Source: Rhinopithecus roxellana
Taxonomy: Eukaryota; Chordata; Mammalia; Primates; Cercopithecidae
Length of the DNA: 64,000 nucleotides
NCBI RefSeq assembly: GCF_007565055.1
Contig: NC_044552.1
Coordinates: 149,625,859 to 149,689,858 of the forward strand
Reading direction: 5' to 3'
Under the pieces are notes generated by a model. The model worked only from the letters and a program-made list of their open reading frames with translations. It made no database searches and was not told the DNA's origin. Below are positions 12,636 to 24,276 of the stretch, in pieces; position 1 is the first letter of the stretch, and the number at the start of each line of letters is the position of its first letter. Both the position numbers and the translations under genes were made by a program.

Positions 12636-12965
12636 GCGTGTGCCGCTGTAACAAAAGTGCCGTGGGCTCGACGGCTTATAAACAGGCATTCATTTTTCAC
12701 AGTTCTAGAGGTCAGAAGCTCAAGATCAAGGTTCTGGCAGATTCAGGGTCTACTGGGGACCCATTTCCTGGTTCACGAATGGCGCCTTCTCGGTTGAGCT
12801 CATGTGGCAGGAGGGGCAAGGGTCTCCCAGGCCTCTTTTCATAAGGCACTAATCCCATTGCCCTCACGACCTCATCACCTTCCAAAGGCCCCACCCCCTA
12901 ACACCATCACCCTGGGGGTGAGGATTTCAACACAGGAATTTGGGGACATACATACATTTAGACCA
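12636..12965 (-). mobile_element. Old interspersed LTR-like repeat
   Basis: The text gctgtaacaaaagtgccgtg, ggcttataaacaggcattca, tcacagttctagaggtcaga, ccaaaggccccaccccctaa and ggatttcaacacaggaattt follows a common human interspersed repeat that I recall as antisense LTR-like sequence, probably MaLR/ERVL class. The exact family is uncertain. Confidence 0.45.
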
Positions 12966-13011
12966 TAGCAAGGAGACGGGAAACAAACACATGATATTTT
13001 AGCAAAAAGAC

Positions 13012-13012
<1 letters not shown>

Positions 13013-13063
<51 letters not shown>

Positions 13064-13260
13064 ACTGTGTATCTATGTACCTGCGTGTAAATATACATAC
13101 ACACAAATACATATAAACTTTATATACATACACAGGTACACATATACACACATATACACACACATACACATATATAAACTTTATATACATACACACATAT
13201 GTATACACACACACACATAAAACTTAAACACATACATAGATAAATCGATATTGTGTATGA
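13013..13260. repeat. (GT)n tract followed by imperfect CA/TA-rich repeat
   Basis: A nearly pure GT run occupies about 13016-13060. It is followed by degenerate acacatacac/atatac text, including two copies of tataaactttatatacatac. Confidence 0.95.
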
Positions 13261-14020
13261 ATGCACGTGTGTGTTTAAGCTCAGGAATGTTGTAAAATGA
13301 AAAGTGAACAAGTGATCTGTGTGAGTTAAACACAGGATCCACCCCATGTAGAGAGATCGCGATTAACACTTGCTTTTTCCTAAAATGACAGCACAGGCTG
13401 AGTCTGTGGCGGATGTGGCAGAGGTGCCCAGTTGCTTCCCGAGCCGCCCCCTTCCTTGGCACAGACGGAATTATGGCAGGCACATAGCGAGTCTCCACTC
13501 CCAGCCCCCTTTCTGGGGGGTGTGCCTATGTGATGGTGTTTGTTCCAGTGAGATGGAGATGAACAGTGAGATGGAGGGAACAGGGTTGGTTTGATTCTGG
13601 GCTGGAGCTTTCAGGAGAAAGATTCTGCCTCCTCCTGATGATCTATCCCCTCCTGAAACTGTCACCCATGAAAACACGGCTAGGAGGGAACCAGATCCCT
13701 GCGTGATCACATGGAAAACAGCTCCACGGGCAATACTGTCCCAGGGCAGGACCATCACGTGATGAAACACTGCACTTCTGACTTGCTGAGCCTCTGAAAT
13801 GTGGGTGCATTTCTTTCCACAGTTTAAGCTGCCTTATCTGATAAACCCAGATGCGTAATTCAGAAACACACCCTCTAACGATAAACAAGGCAAACTGAAG
13901 CGTCAGGCGGGTCATCTGGATCCTCGCCTACTGTTTGGGTGAACATTTGCAGTTTTTCATATGTAAACAGGGAAAACAATATCATCTCCTCATCCCCAAA
14001 GTGAGGATGGCATGAAAATG

Positions 14021-14118
14021 ACACCTCCTCCGAGAATGCAGTGAGAGTCTCGTGTCTCAGGGCCAGAAAACACCTCCTCCGAGAATGCAGTGAGAGCCTC
14101 GTGTCTCAGGGCCAGAAA
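14021..14118. repeat. 49-bp tandem duplication
   Basis: Two copies starting acacctcctccgagaatgca lie at 14021-14069 and 14070-14118 and differ at one base (gagtctcg/gagcctcg). Confidence 0.95.
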
Positions 14119-14469
14119 GGTGGGCACAGAGGACGCATTCTTCTTCAGTTATTGAAAGAGTTTTAAAAAATAAATATTACTTTCAAGACTGTTTGTCAGT
14201 GAATATAACTCTTACATCACTGAAACATTCTGTGTTTTGATGCAGATGCAACATATAACTGAAGAACATGTTTTCCAGTGCGTTTGAAATGACTTCTTTG
14301 CCCTTTCATCTGAAACACAATAGCCCGACGTATTCTGGCATTGGTTACTAACGCAACTTTCAGGCAGAAGCAGAGAGATACATGTCTGTGCCAGACTTTA
14401 TCTGAGACACGAATGTAGGATGCGGGTACATAAAAGGGGAAAGATGATAAATATGAAGTAACAGAGGTA

Positions 14470-14537
14470 AGGAAAAGGGTTGCCTCTATTAAAAACATAA
14501 AGCTGTCTTTTTAGGGAAAAATAATGATGAAGTACAT
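14470..14537 (+). repeat. Perfect inverted repeat, left arm (68 bp)
   Basis: This arm is exactly the reverse complement of 15506-15573. It starts aggaaaagggttgcctctat and ends gatgaagtacat. Identity stops sharply at both ends. Confidence 0.97.
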
Positions 14538-15096
14538 GTGTGGTTAGACACATATACATGTGCACACTCATGCACCACGTCATTCCTGGGGAATGAATAA
14601 AATTCCTTAGCAAATGCATTAACATTTTTTAAACTCTCAGTGCAATCATTGCCTTGATTGTAACTATAGTAATGCCTTGTGCTTGGCAAACAAGTCCTCA
14701 TCAATCAGCACTTGATAAGGGTGACTAGGGAGAAAGATTAGTTCATTAATTGTACGAACTTTGCCCTTTCTCAAAGGAGGATGGACTGGTAAAAATATTT
14801 GGGGGGCTGGTAAAATTCTTTACTAGTCACCCAACATAAATCGTTGATTGCTCACAGCTAGGGAGAGCGTTGCTGTTGATAGAACAAGATGCAGTTGGAG
14901 GAGACGCCATTGGTGGGTGCTCCTTGGCTGGTAGGCGAGAGCTGGCAGGAATTCTCATCTTAGTGTGACCTGACCACATGAGTCATTTCCCAAAGGGTCA
15001 TATTATTCATGGGCCATATGAATTATCTGTGGGTCTTTAAGCTAACTGATGGGAAGACCGTGGAAACGGAATCACAGTGAAATCTCTTCTACTATG

Positions 15097-15396
15097 TTTT
15101 TTTTTTTTTTTTGAGACAGAGTCTCACTCTGTCGCGCAGACTAGAGTGCAATGGTGCAATCTCAGCTCACTGCAACCTCTGCCTATGAGGTTCAAGCGAT
15201 TCTCCTGTCTCAGCCTCTTGAGTATCTGGAATTATAGGTACCCACCACCATGCCCAGCTAATTTTTGTATTTTCAGTAGAGACGGGGTTTCACCATGTTG
15301 ATGAGGCTGGTCTCAAACTCCTGACCTCAGGTGATCCACCCACCTTGGTCTCCCAAAGTTCTGGGATTACAAGCATGAGACACCACACACCTGGCC
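15097..15396 (-). mobile_element. Alu, antisense, between the inverted-repeat arms
   Basis: The poly-T head is followed by gagacagagtctcactctgt, and the element ends acacctggcc. It is nearly full length and moderately diverged. It is a primate SINE with no coding capacity. Confidence 0.96.
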
Positions 15397-15505
15397 CTAA
15401 GTTACTATTCTTAAGTGTGAACAGCAAAAAGAGATATTTCACTCGGTTTATGCTTCAAGCCAAATCTGTAATCACAAGACACAAATTTCTTAGCAACAGG
15501 TGCAA

Positions 15506-15573
15506 ATGTACTTCATCATTATTTTTCCCTAAAAAGACAGCTTTATGTTTTTAATAGAGGCAACCCTTTTCCT
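15506..15573 (-). repeat. Perfect inverted repeat, right arm (68 bp)
   Basis: This arm starts atgtacttcatcattatttt and ends caacccttttcct. It is the reverse complement of 14470-14537 with no mismatch. The 968-bp spacer contains an antisense Alu. Confidence 0.97.
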
Positions 15574-16839
15574 GCCTGGTGGAGGATCACTGGGAGCAGG
15601 AGCATTCACAGGTGTGTGCCACTGGGCCCCTCCCACACTGTCAGCCTCAGAGATGCCCCGGAGGCCAGCAGCTCTGCAAATCAGTGTGCCTGTCAATCTG
15701 CGGGTTGTGGGAGGAGGCTGGAAATCACAGCTCTGGGCTAAACCCTGGCCTCGGCCACTTAGAGATTTTGAAAAATGAACTTACCTATGAGACAAGCAGC
15801 TCCTAGTTCATAGGGCTAGTCTAAGAATCGGCTTCTGTGATGCATTAGAACACACAGTGCTTTGCCTGGTGCCCCCTGAGCATCATATGGGGCCAGTATC
15901 AGACCTCCTTAGTTCAAGGAGGACTTGAATGTCATTTAGATTTAGAAAACTGAAGTCAGGCAAATACCCCTCCTTCCAAGGCGAGAGCTCAAGGCCTGTG
16001 TGTACACGTGCTGGTGTGTGTTTCCAAACCGCTGCGATAGGGTTTGCTTTTATTACCGTTTTCTGTACTTATGTTGAAAAGCTTCATTCTGATTACTTAA
16101 CCACAGTGTGATTGAATATTGAAATCTGAAAATCGAATATGATTGAAATTAAAACCTTCTTTTATAATTATGAGAATTGGATACATTCAGTTATGCATAT
16201 TTTGGTAAGTTAATTAATGTTTTTAAACAACACACTTTTACAGTCTACACTTATGAGGTGGTACTTGCTTTAATTTAGTATTTTAATCTCTTCAAATGAC
16301 CAAAAATTAATAACTTATGAATCTAATTGCTATCTTGATGTTTGTGTAATGTCATATTTGAAAAACAGAATAAACAGGAAAAACTTAGAAATAAAAAAAG
16401 AAAATATAATTTGTATCATTTTCCCATAGGGAACGCATTTTAGCATGATTTAAAGCAGAATCAAAAGATAATTATCTTTTGGCACTAATTTGAATATGTG
16501 CGCTAAAACAAAAATTATCATCCCTAAATAAAGCAGAAGTATTTCCACTGAGGGGCTCCGTGAACTGCAGGGCGTCCTGGACATCAAGGACTCTTCCTGG
16601 ACATTGAACAGAACTGCTTTTAATGGTTTAGGGAGGAAGGCATTTTTCTCCCAAGCAGGAGGAGGAATTTCACAGATGACAAAACTGGAGGCCTCTATGT
16701 TCTCTCCAGCTCACAAGCAAACCTAACACAACAGATGAAAAGGCCGCAAGGTCCTGGGGGCTCGGCCTGGAGCAAACTCCTGGGAATCCAAGGCGCATTT
16801 TGGGGGGTTCAAACAGCCCTGGGCTTTTGGGAGAGCGTT

Positions 16840-17640
16840 GGAGGAGGCAGGAAACAGTCGCTTCCAGCGCCCGCGTGGGATGTGAAATAAAGGAGATGAA
16901 GCATCAGTGCCCGGAGCCCGCACAGTCTGAGAGGCCACGAGGATCAGCTTCCCGCGTGGGGAGGTACAGGGGCCGCAAGGTGGGCTGCTGGGGCCGGAGG
17001 GTGCAGAGCCGGACTCGCCTTAAAAACTAATCATCCCGAGGCCTCTCCTGCACCCCACGTCAGGCTTCAAAGATGCTGGAAGGAAGGAGCCCGCAGCTTC
17101 AAGTGGTTCCCGAGCGTGGGCGGGGAGAGAGTCCTGTGGGCAGCCCCACCCCAGCCGGGAGAGGCCACGGACCCCCTCGGAGCCGGGACCCCCACCCGAG
17201 TCCCTCCTTCCCTCCCGCGCAGCCGCGGGCCCCCGGCAACACTTCAGCACCCCGGTGCAGGGAGGGGAAGGCCTGGACTTGGAGGGGGGTCCCCAGCAAC
17301 AGTGGAGACGACGCCTTGGGCTGAGACCTGCATGGCCCAAGGCCCCAGTCCTGTCTGGCCCCCACCATGGCGAGGAGGGAGGCTCAGAGGCCCTTAACTT
17401 CAGAGTCCACCTCGTCCACACGATGCCCCCAGCGGCGTCTGGACCCGACCCAGCCAGCAGCCGCCCACCCTGCTGGTATGGGGCTGCCGGGTGCTGCCTC
17501 AGGCTTAGGAGGACCGCGCAGGACACAGGGGCTCAGGGCAGAGAGGGGTCAACAGAGATGGGTGCTCAGGGCGGAGAGGGTCAAGCTCGAGAGGCCTCTG
17601 CCCTTCCTTTAAAGCGAAGGTGTGTCCGGGGCGGCCACTC
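16840..17640. promoter_or_regulatory. CpG-rich, GC-rich block (candidate CpG island)
   Basis: The segment is dense in CG dinucleotides and GC-box-like text (gtgggcggggagag, ccgcgcagccgcgggccccc, gtccggggcggcca). The flanks are AT-rich. Several overlapping ORFs of up to 168 codons occur on both strands, as expected by chance in stop-poor GC-rich DNA. It could be an intragenic promoter or enhancer, but no TATA box, exon or transcript evidence can be seen from sequence alone. Confidence 0.45.
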
Positions 17641-17663
17641 CCTGCTGCAGGCTGCTGGGGGAC

Positions 17664-17758
17664 TTTGCCCATCGGAATCCAATCTGGCCTAGGTCTGAAG
17701 GAATTCGGCCTGAGCTGCAGATCCCAATTTGGTTCAAACCCCGCAAGAGGCATGATTT
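17664..17758 (+). repeat. Dispersed 95-bp repeat, copy 1
   Basis: This aligns with 20498-20592: both contain aatccaatctggcct, gaaggaattc, gcctgagct, ttcaaacccc and aggcatgattt. Homology ends at the same point in both copies. Confidence 0.9.
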
Positions 17759-19186
17759 AGGTTCCACAGTGCATGCTATGAGTGGGACCTCCTAACAGGC
17801 GGCCCTGCACTCCATGCATCCATCCCAAATCCCATGGGGAACAGGGTGCTGGCAGAGGGAGAAGGAGCTCCCTGGGCTGGCTGAGCCAGCACCCAGACTC
17901 TCTCTACCCAGCCACCTGTGTAGGTAACGGGAAGGTAAGGGCTTCCCTGCTTGGCCCCTGGTGGGAAGCTTGGTGGGGTGGGAGCTGCATGCTGACACAG
18001 CTCTTCCGTCTTCCTCATCACCCTGCGTCGCAACCAGCCAACCCCAGGACCCCAGGTCACAGGACCCCAGATATTTGGCGGGTGGAGACAAGAGTGTGTG
18101 AATTTCTCTGCGCGTTGAACCGCTTTTGCAATATGTGTTTTTTTTACTCTCTAACATGAAGTAGCCTTTAACCACTTGGTCTCATCCCGGCTAATGATTG
18201 CAGGCCCTGTGGTGGCATGTTTCCAAAGAAGGAAAGTCCGACCTGAAGAAGAGGCCAAGAGGAGCCAGGAGCTGGGCCCAGGGAAGCCCTGAGCTGAGCT
18301 TGCAGGCCAGCGCTGTGCAGACACCGGTAACAGCCAGGCCCACTTGGCAAAATCCATTTCCCCTCTTTATCAGGCACTGCTTCAGCTTTCGTTTTCAGTG
18401 ATGTAAAGGCCCATTCAAAAATGCCAGAGAGAACTCGTGCCCGAGGGAGCACACGCCCCATGGTGAGAGGGACCCCAGCAGCAGATGCCCCCGGCATCTT
18501 GGGCAAAGTAAGACCCATTTCAGAACCAAATGAGGTCCCCAAAACAGAATGTAGATGGGCAGCCGACCTGACTGTCTCCCCGCGTGACAAAGCCCTGTGG
18601 CAGCATGGCTCTGTCAGGATTTGAGCACACGATGTTAAGGAAAGCAGCCAAATTCACCTTGCCAGCGGGCCACCAACACCGAATTGCCTTTAACTGCCAG
18701 CTCCGAGGACTGTGTGTGGTCCCACGTCTGGCCTTGTGTGCTGATCATCAGGAAAGGTCTTCCAGGACATGCAGTCCCAGAACGGCCTGTGCAGGCCTGA
18801 GATGGGGGGGCCTCCATGCCCCTCCTCTGCACCCCCACCCCTTCCAGGGCAGGCTGCCCAGGAGCCCAGGAGCCCAGGAGCCCAGCAGAATGCTTCTAAC
18901 TTCCTAAGTACAAAAAAGTTTCTACAGAAGCTTCACAGAAGCTTCCTGAGCTCCTGCACCTATTTCTTACTTCTTTCATGGTCTCTTCAGTGCTCTGCAT
19001 AATAGTAGGATACCTTAAGGGGTTAATTAATTGGTGGAAATCAAGACAAGTTTTTCAGCATGACGTTAAGAAATCTACACAGAGTAAGTATAACATGATG
19101 GGGCTTATCTGGTCCCCTGTCTTGTGGGAGACTATGGCACCTGAAAGCAACGTGATGGCAGCCTCACTCTGCCTGAAAGACGCAGA

Positions 19187-19486
19187 GACCTGGTGGGGAA
19201 GGGGCGCCGCACACAGCACACACAGTTCAAACGCGAGTTTTAACCTACTCGTCCCATGGAACAATCTTCCTACCAAAATGTGAAAAACGCTGATTCCTCA
19301 TGGGGAACGGGCACCGCACACAGTTCAAATGTGAGTTTTAATCCACTGGTCCCATTGAATAATTCCTACCAAAATGTGAAAAACGCTGATACGTGGTGGG
19401 GAACGGGCGATGCACACAGCACACGCAGTTCAAACGTGAGTTTTAACCGACTCATCCCACTGAATAATTGTCCTACCAAAATGTGA
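19187..19486. repeat. About 100-bp tandem repeat, three copies
   Basis: The copies begin near 19188, 19293 and 19390, each with tggtgggga or tcatgggga. They continue through cacacagttcaaa and cgagttttaa, and end with ctaccaaaatgtga. They differ by point changes and small indels. Confidence 0.92.
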
Positions 19487-20380
19487 GACAGCTGGCCTTC
19501 CACACATTCTCTGTCTTCCCATTATTTCTGAACGCTCCTTCCCTTGGGTCCTGTCACTACGGCACATGGTGGCAAATGTGTCTCCTCGCCCCAGAGACAG
19601 AGCCCTTCCTGGCTTTGACGTGCCACGATCATATGCTTTTTTTGTCTAGAGGAGATGCGTTTTATTATGAATGGGTTATGGAACCCTAAGCACCTCGGTG
19701 TTTGTAATTCATGAAGAGTGTTTGTTATTTTGTGAAGATGTTAGTAGCTGGCTCAAGTAAGAAAAAGTTGCAGTCTCCTCTTCAATATTTTAGATTGGTT
19801 TTAAAAGATATCAGGCAGAAATCCAGAGAGGACTTAATATGCCAGTAGGGAAGAGTACTAATTCGATTTACATTTGTTTAAATCTTACATAATTAAAAGA
19901 CTGTATCTTACAAAATGTCTTATCTGATAAAATCTTGTAACTAGTTTATATATCTTCTATGAAAAGAGTAATAAAACAAAGATTATTTGAGACAGTAAAA
20001 GAATTAACACAATTTTATATTGATGGGAGAAATGGAGTAATACACTTTTAAGTAACAGGCAACTTCAGATTTTACTCATCTATTTAATGTATATTGATTC
20101 ACATGATGAAAGTGATGATTTTCTTACCAAATGAGCCAAGAGAATGTTTGACTTATATATTTATTAAATTTAAATCAATATAAGTCTAATAGGCAACCTC
20201 TAGGGATGCATAGATTCTCTCTTTTCCAGTTATTTATCAATTTGGTTATTTTGTTTGTTTCATTCAGCTTGTTTTAAAAAGAGTAATGATGCTACAATAG
20301 GGCCCGTGGAACATATGCTGGTACAACTCTTTATTAATTTAATACATATTTATTGTGTGGCTACTATGTGCGAATTTTCA

Positions 20381-20590
20381 AGTGCCATCACTCAGCACCT
20401 GCAGAGCATCTCGGAGGGCAGTGAGGGACCACCCTTGGTGGGCTCTCTGCTGGAGCCTAGGGTGAGCAACAGGCTGGTGGCGGCGGGGGGGAGGTTCTTT
20501 GCCAATCTAAATCCAATCTGGCCTGGGTATGAAGGAATTCTGCCTGAGCTACAGATTCCAGTTGGATTCAAACCCCACAGGAGGCATGAT
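20381..20590 (+). repeat. 210-bp insertion containing dispersed repeat copy 2
   Basis: The insert is bracketed by 32-bp direct repeats (20349-20380 and 20591-20622, three mismatches), beginning tttattgtgtggctactatg. Its right half (from 20498) is the relative of 17664-17758. The left part contains cggcgggggggaggttc. The family is unidentified. Confidence 0.75.
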
Positions 20591-21563
20591 TTTATTGTGT
20601 AGCTACCATGTGCAAATTTTCAGAGTAGAAGTCTTTTATTTTCCTTTGTAAGAATAGTCCCTTTTAAGAAAACTACTATCATTATATGCTCCAAAGCATA
20701 TGTGACCGCATCTTCCTAGTGTACACATAGGCATTTAGATGCATGGCAACCATATTCTCTGTCTGTGGTAACAAAAGTCACATTACATTATTTTCATACA
20801 AATTCATGGGGAAAATATACTACTTTTAGCTGATATAAAGAAACAAGAGAGAAACAAAAAGCAATGCATTTTCAGTTTGGCCTTTTTTTATAAAAGAACA
20901 TGAAAAAGTACTGACAAGCTAGGCAAATGTTTTAAAATACCCAAATTATTGTCAAAAATTATTTACATTTTCTCAAATGTGTCTACATGTACGAAAGATG
21001 ATTATAAGTAAAAGTATATTTTAAAAGTAAAAATTAAGTATAAATGACACTCTTCTGATATTTGAAATGTCAAAAACAGTGGTCACTATATATATCCTAT
21101 GATTGCTTGTCATTTCATTGTTAAAACTTAATAAATTAAATATTATTTTTAATGTCCTAAAATACCAACTAGGTGTTTCTTCAGCCCCTCAGAAAGAACG
21201 TGTAGCTGGAAAACTGGTATTAAACACAGAGTCCAGTAGCTTCATGCCCTGTGCCTGTAAGTCAACTCAATGCCATCTTTCGTGCTCCACTCATCTCGGC
21301 TGACTTAAATCAAATTATAGTGTGGGGTAACTTCTGTAAACTGGAATTTCCTAAAACATTATTTTCAGTCCCACTAAATACCAAAAGCCTGCTCAGTTTT
21401 TACTGGCTAATTATAATTGGCAGGTCAGTTGAAGTCTTGGAAATCTGCAAGTGGCAAGTGAGAGGTGAGACACAGAAATGTTCTTCTTCCACAAGCTTAC
21501 ATGGAGCTTAATCTGCCAAAGCCTGAAATGGTTACATTGGCTTAAAAAAAAATGTATATCTCC

Positions 21564-21870
21564 TAGCCTGGCACAGTGGCTCAAGCCTATAATCTCAGCA
21601 CTTTGGGAGACTGAGGCAGGCAGATCACTTGAGGCCAGGAGTTCGAGACCAGCCTGGCCAACATGGTTAAACCCCGCCTCTACTAGAAATACAAAAATTA
21701 GCCAGGCGTGGTGGTGGGTGCCTGTAGTCTCAGCTACTCAGGAGGCTGAGACAGGAGAATTGCTTGAACCCAGGAGGTGGAGGTTGCAGTGAGCCAAGAT
21801 TGCACTGCTGTACTCCAGCCTGGGTGACAGAACAAGACTTCCTCTCAACATAAATAAAATAAAATAAAAT
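21564..21870 (+). mobile_element. Alu with 13-bp target duplication
   Basis: A sense Alu with cctggcacagtggctcaagc near its start and an aaaat-rich tail. Flanking copies aatgtatatctcc (21551-21563) and aatgtatatttcc (21871-21883) mark the integration. Confidence 0.95.
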
Positions 21871-21976
21871 AATGTATATTTCCAGCAAAATCATTTACAA
21901 GAATTTTACATTTGTTTTTCAAATTAAGTTTAGGTGCTAACATATTTATTCTCCAATGGTTTTCAAGATCTACCAG

Positions 21977-22354
21977 TGTATTAGTCCATTTTCATCCTGC
22001 TATAAAGAACTCCTCAAGACTGGGCAATTTATAAAGGAAAGAGGTTTAATGGACTCACAGTTCAGCATGGCTGGGGAGGCCTCAGGAAACTGACAATCAC
22101 GCAGAAGGTGAAGGGGAAGCAAGACACCTTCATCACAAGTCAGCAGGAAGAAGAAGTGCCCAGCGAAGGGGTTAGAGCCCCTTATAAAACCATCAGATCT
22201 CGTGAGAACTCACTCACTATCATGAGAACAGCAAGGGGGAAACCGCCCTCATGACTCAATTATCTTCACCTGGTCTCTCCATTGGCAGGTGCAGAGTATG
22301 GGGATTACAATTCAAAATAAGATTTGGGTGGGGACACAATGCCCAACCATATCA
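21977..22354 (-). mobile_element. Solo MST/THE1-type MaLR LTR
   Basis: This is a 378-bp antisense LTR from tgtattagtccattttcatc to caaccatatca, with typical internal text (actgggcaatttataaagga, ggtttaatggactcacagtt, aaccatcagatctcgtgaga). The 5-bp target duplications accag are at 21972-21976 and 22355-22359. It is non-coding, and no internal retroviral region is present. Confidence 0.95.
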
Positions 22355-23106
22355 ACCAGTAAACCTGAAACATACGGTGTTTTAATTAATCTCTCATATA
22401 CAAATTGGTATGAAACAGAAATAAATCAAATAAAATAGCTTTTTAAAGTGGGGTGACCAAATTGAACAAAACCCAGTGTCAAAAGTGCATGAGACATGTA
22501 AAGGGATTAGTATCTCCACACAATAGGAAAAACTCATCTATAACAAGCATTTCTGAGAAAAATGTTATAAATAGGTGTTAAATGTTTCTGCCATGTGTGC
22601 CTGTAGATGGTGGGGGGCCTTTGGGGTGTGCCCTTCCTCATCTCAGCCCAGAAGGGTAAAGTAACAAGAAGATGCCACACAGCTAAGACTCTGGGCTGGA
22701 GGCAGTGATTTAAGAGTATCATGGGGCAGAAATCACACACTGGACCTGTGCCAGCTCATTTGGCATTGCACCACGCGAGCTTTACAGGTGAAAATCAGTG
22801 GACAGGCCCACCAGAGACCCACCATTGGGGTTCTGAGGTGGCTGCTGGCTTAAGGGGACTCAGGCACTTCCCTCAAGGGTCCTTTTTAGGTTGGGTCTAT
22901 AAGAGGCATAGGAGAGAATTGAACCACTCTTAGTATCCTGAACTTTAATAAACCTTTTGATTTCTTTTGTAAGCAGAAGACTATATGGATGCATAACCAC
23001 AGATAAAGTTTTAATGCATAAGCAGGCTCTGTGAATGTTTGCAATTTTTTTCACCCAAAGCTGATCGTAGAAAATTCAAGCTGTTACTAACGCTGTATTT
23101 CCTCAG

Positions 23107-23184
23107 CAGCTGAACGACGTTAAACGTACACAGCTGAACTACGTTAAACCTACACAGCTGAACTACGTTAAACCTACACAGCTG
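23107..23184. repeat. 24-bp tandem repeat, three copies
   Basis: The unit cagctgaactacgttaaacc plus taca occurs at 23107, 23131 and 23155. The first copy has two substitutions. A fourth cagctg follows. Confidence 0.95.
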
Positions 23185-23676
23185 CTTCCCTTCAGTAAGA
23201 ATCTGTGAAACCCTCATTTGAAAAGGCAATGAGACACACACATGCAATCAACTGAGAGCCTAAATGAAAATTACAGAACAAACCCTTTTCCATGAAAACA
23301 GTCAAAATCATTAACCGAAGACGAAGCGACCCGTTACTGGTCTTCCAAATGTCAAAACAGTCAGCTCTAAAAGGTGAACGTTCTCTCAAACACTGTTTTA
23401 GAGCAAACAAAATGCACACAATTTGGAGGATTTTAAACTAAATTACCAAAGTCTTTTAACATCTCTGAAATCAGGCCAGAAGCAAATTTATAATTATTTA
23501 CTTATTAACAAACATCTCCAACTTATACCTAAAGCTATAGTTTGTTTGCCCTCTACAGAGAAATCTGTTAAAGACTTTAGAAAATTTATTTTTCAAATGC
23601 CAAATGTTAAAATACATGCTGGTGATCAAATAATCGGAATTATTTTCATGACTGAGTAACCAGGTGAAAATATTTA

Positions 23677-24116
23677 CAGCTGACCCTGGAACCACAGGTT
23701 TCTGACGTCATGGGTCCACCGCTACAAGGATGTTTCCTTTGCCTCTGCCACTCTGAGACAGCAGGGCCAGCCCCTCCTCTTCTTCCTCCTCCTCAGCCCA
23801 CTCATGGTGAAGACGATGAGGAGGACGAAGACCTTTATGATGATCCACTTCCACGTAACCAATAGTAAATATATTTTCTGTTCCTTATGATTTTTAATAA
23901 CATTTTCTCTATTTTTGTAAGAATACAATATATAATACATATAACATATGAAATATGTGTTAACTAACTGTGTTATTGGTAAGGCTGCCAGTCTACAATA
24001 GGCTATTATTTTGGGGGGAGTTGAAAGTTATCCTCAGATGTTTGTGCCAGGTCTGCACCCCTCACCCCCGTGCCAGGTCTGCACCCCTCACCCCCGTGTT
24101 GTTCAAGGGTCAACTG
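23677..24116 (+). mobile_element. Tigger/mariner-class non-autonomous DNA transposon
   Basis: This 440-bp element has terminal inverted repeats: cagctgaccctggaac at the left and gttcaagggtcaactg at the right (reverse complement cagttgacccttgaac). It is flanked by TA on both sides (23675-23676 and 24117-24118), as expected of Tc1/mariner-Tigger integration. There is no transposase. A 26-bp internal duplication (tgccaggtctgcacccctca...) lies near its right end, at about 24047-24098. Confidence 0.85.
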
Positions 24117-24201
24117 TACAAAACACTTAACTCCAAAAAATCCATCATTTTCTACATCTATTAAATCCCTCCTTACAAAGTGATATCAGGCAGCGTCTTA
24201 C

Positions 24202-24276
24202 CTGAATTCTTATTGGTTTTGTTCTGCCGACTTTTAACCTGTTCAGTCCAAAGGGTAGGGTAACGTGATGCAATAT
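24202..24276 (-). CDS. SMOC2: SMOC2 exon 7: SMOC-specific region with N-glycosylation sequon
   Basis: This 75-bp exon encodes Asp (split) then IASRYPTLWTEQVKSRQNKT and NKNS plus one base, about residues 188-212. It contains an Asn-Lys-Thr sequon at about N206, a position I recall as glycosylated in the human protein. The acceptor on the minus strand is attttggttcatag and the donor TCAG|GTAAGA, a strong site. Phase is 1 at both ends. The next exon should begin TG TCA TCC TGT... (VSSCDQEH) and was not found in bases 1-24201, so intron 7 extends past the left edge of the window. Confidence 0.95.

Larger units (their letters stand above)
1..24201 (-). other. SMOC2: SMOC2 intron 7, partial (at least 24.2 kb)
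   Basis: I searched for exon 8 and later SMOC2 sequence (the second CWCV motif and the VSSCDQEH start) and did not find it. The interval holds many repeats, listed separately, and a CpG-rich block at about 16840-17640. Stretches with nothing assignable include 1-587, 1151-1650, 2734-5409, 5720-6857, 8611-9562, 10251-10847, 13261-14020, 15574-16840, 17759-19187, 19487-20348, 20623-21550 and 22360-23106. Confidence 0.8.

Noticed and set aside
17020..17526. 168-codon minus-strand ORF
   Set aside because: Several overlapping ORFs on both strands occur in the same GC-rich block, and there is no domain or splice support.
1..24201. Search for SMOC2 exon 8 and the EF-hand exons
   Set aside because: No second CWCV motif, VSSCDQEH start or EF-hand text was found on the minus strand.
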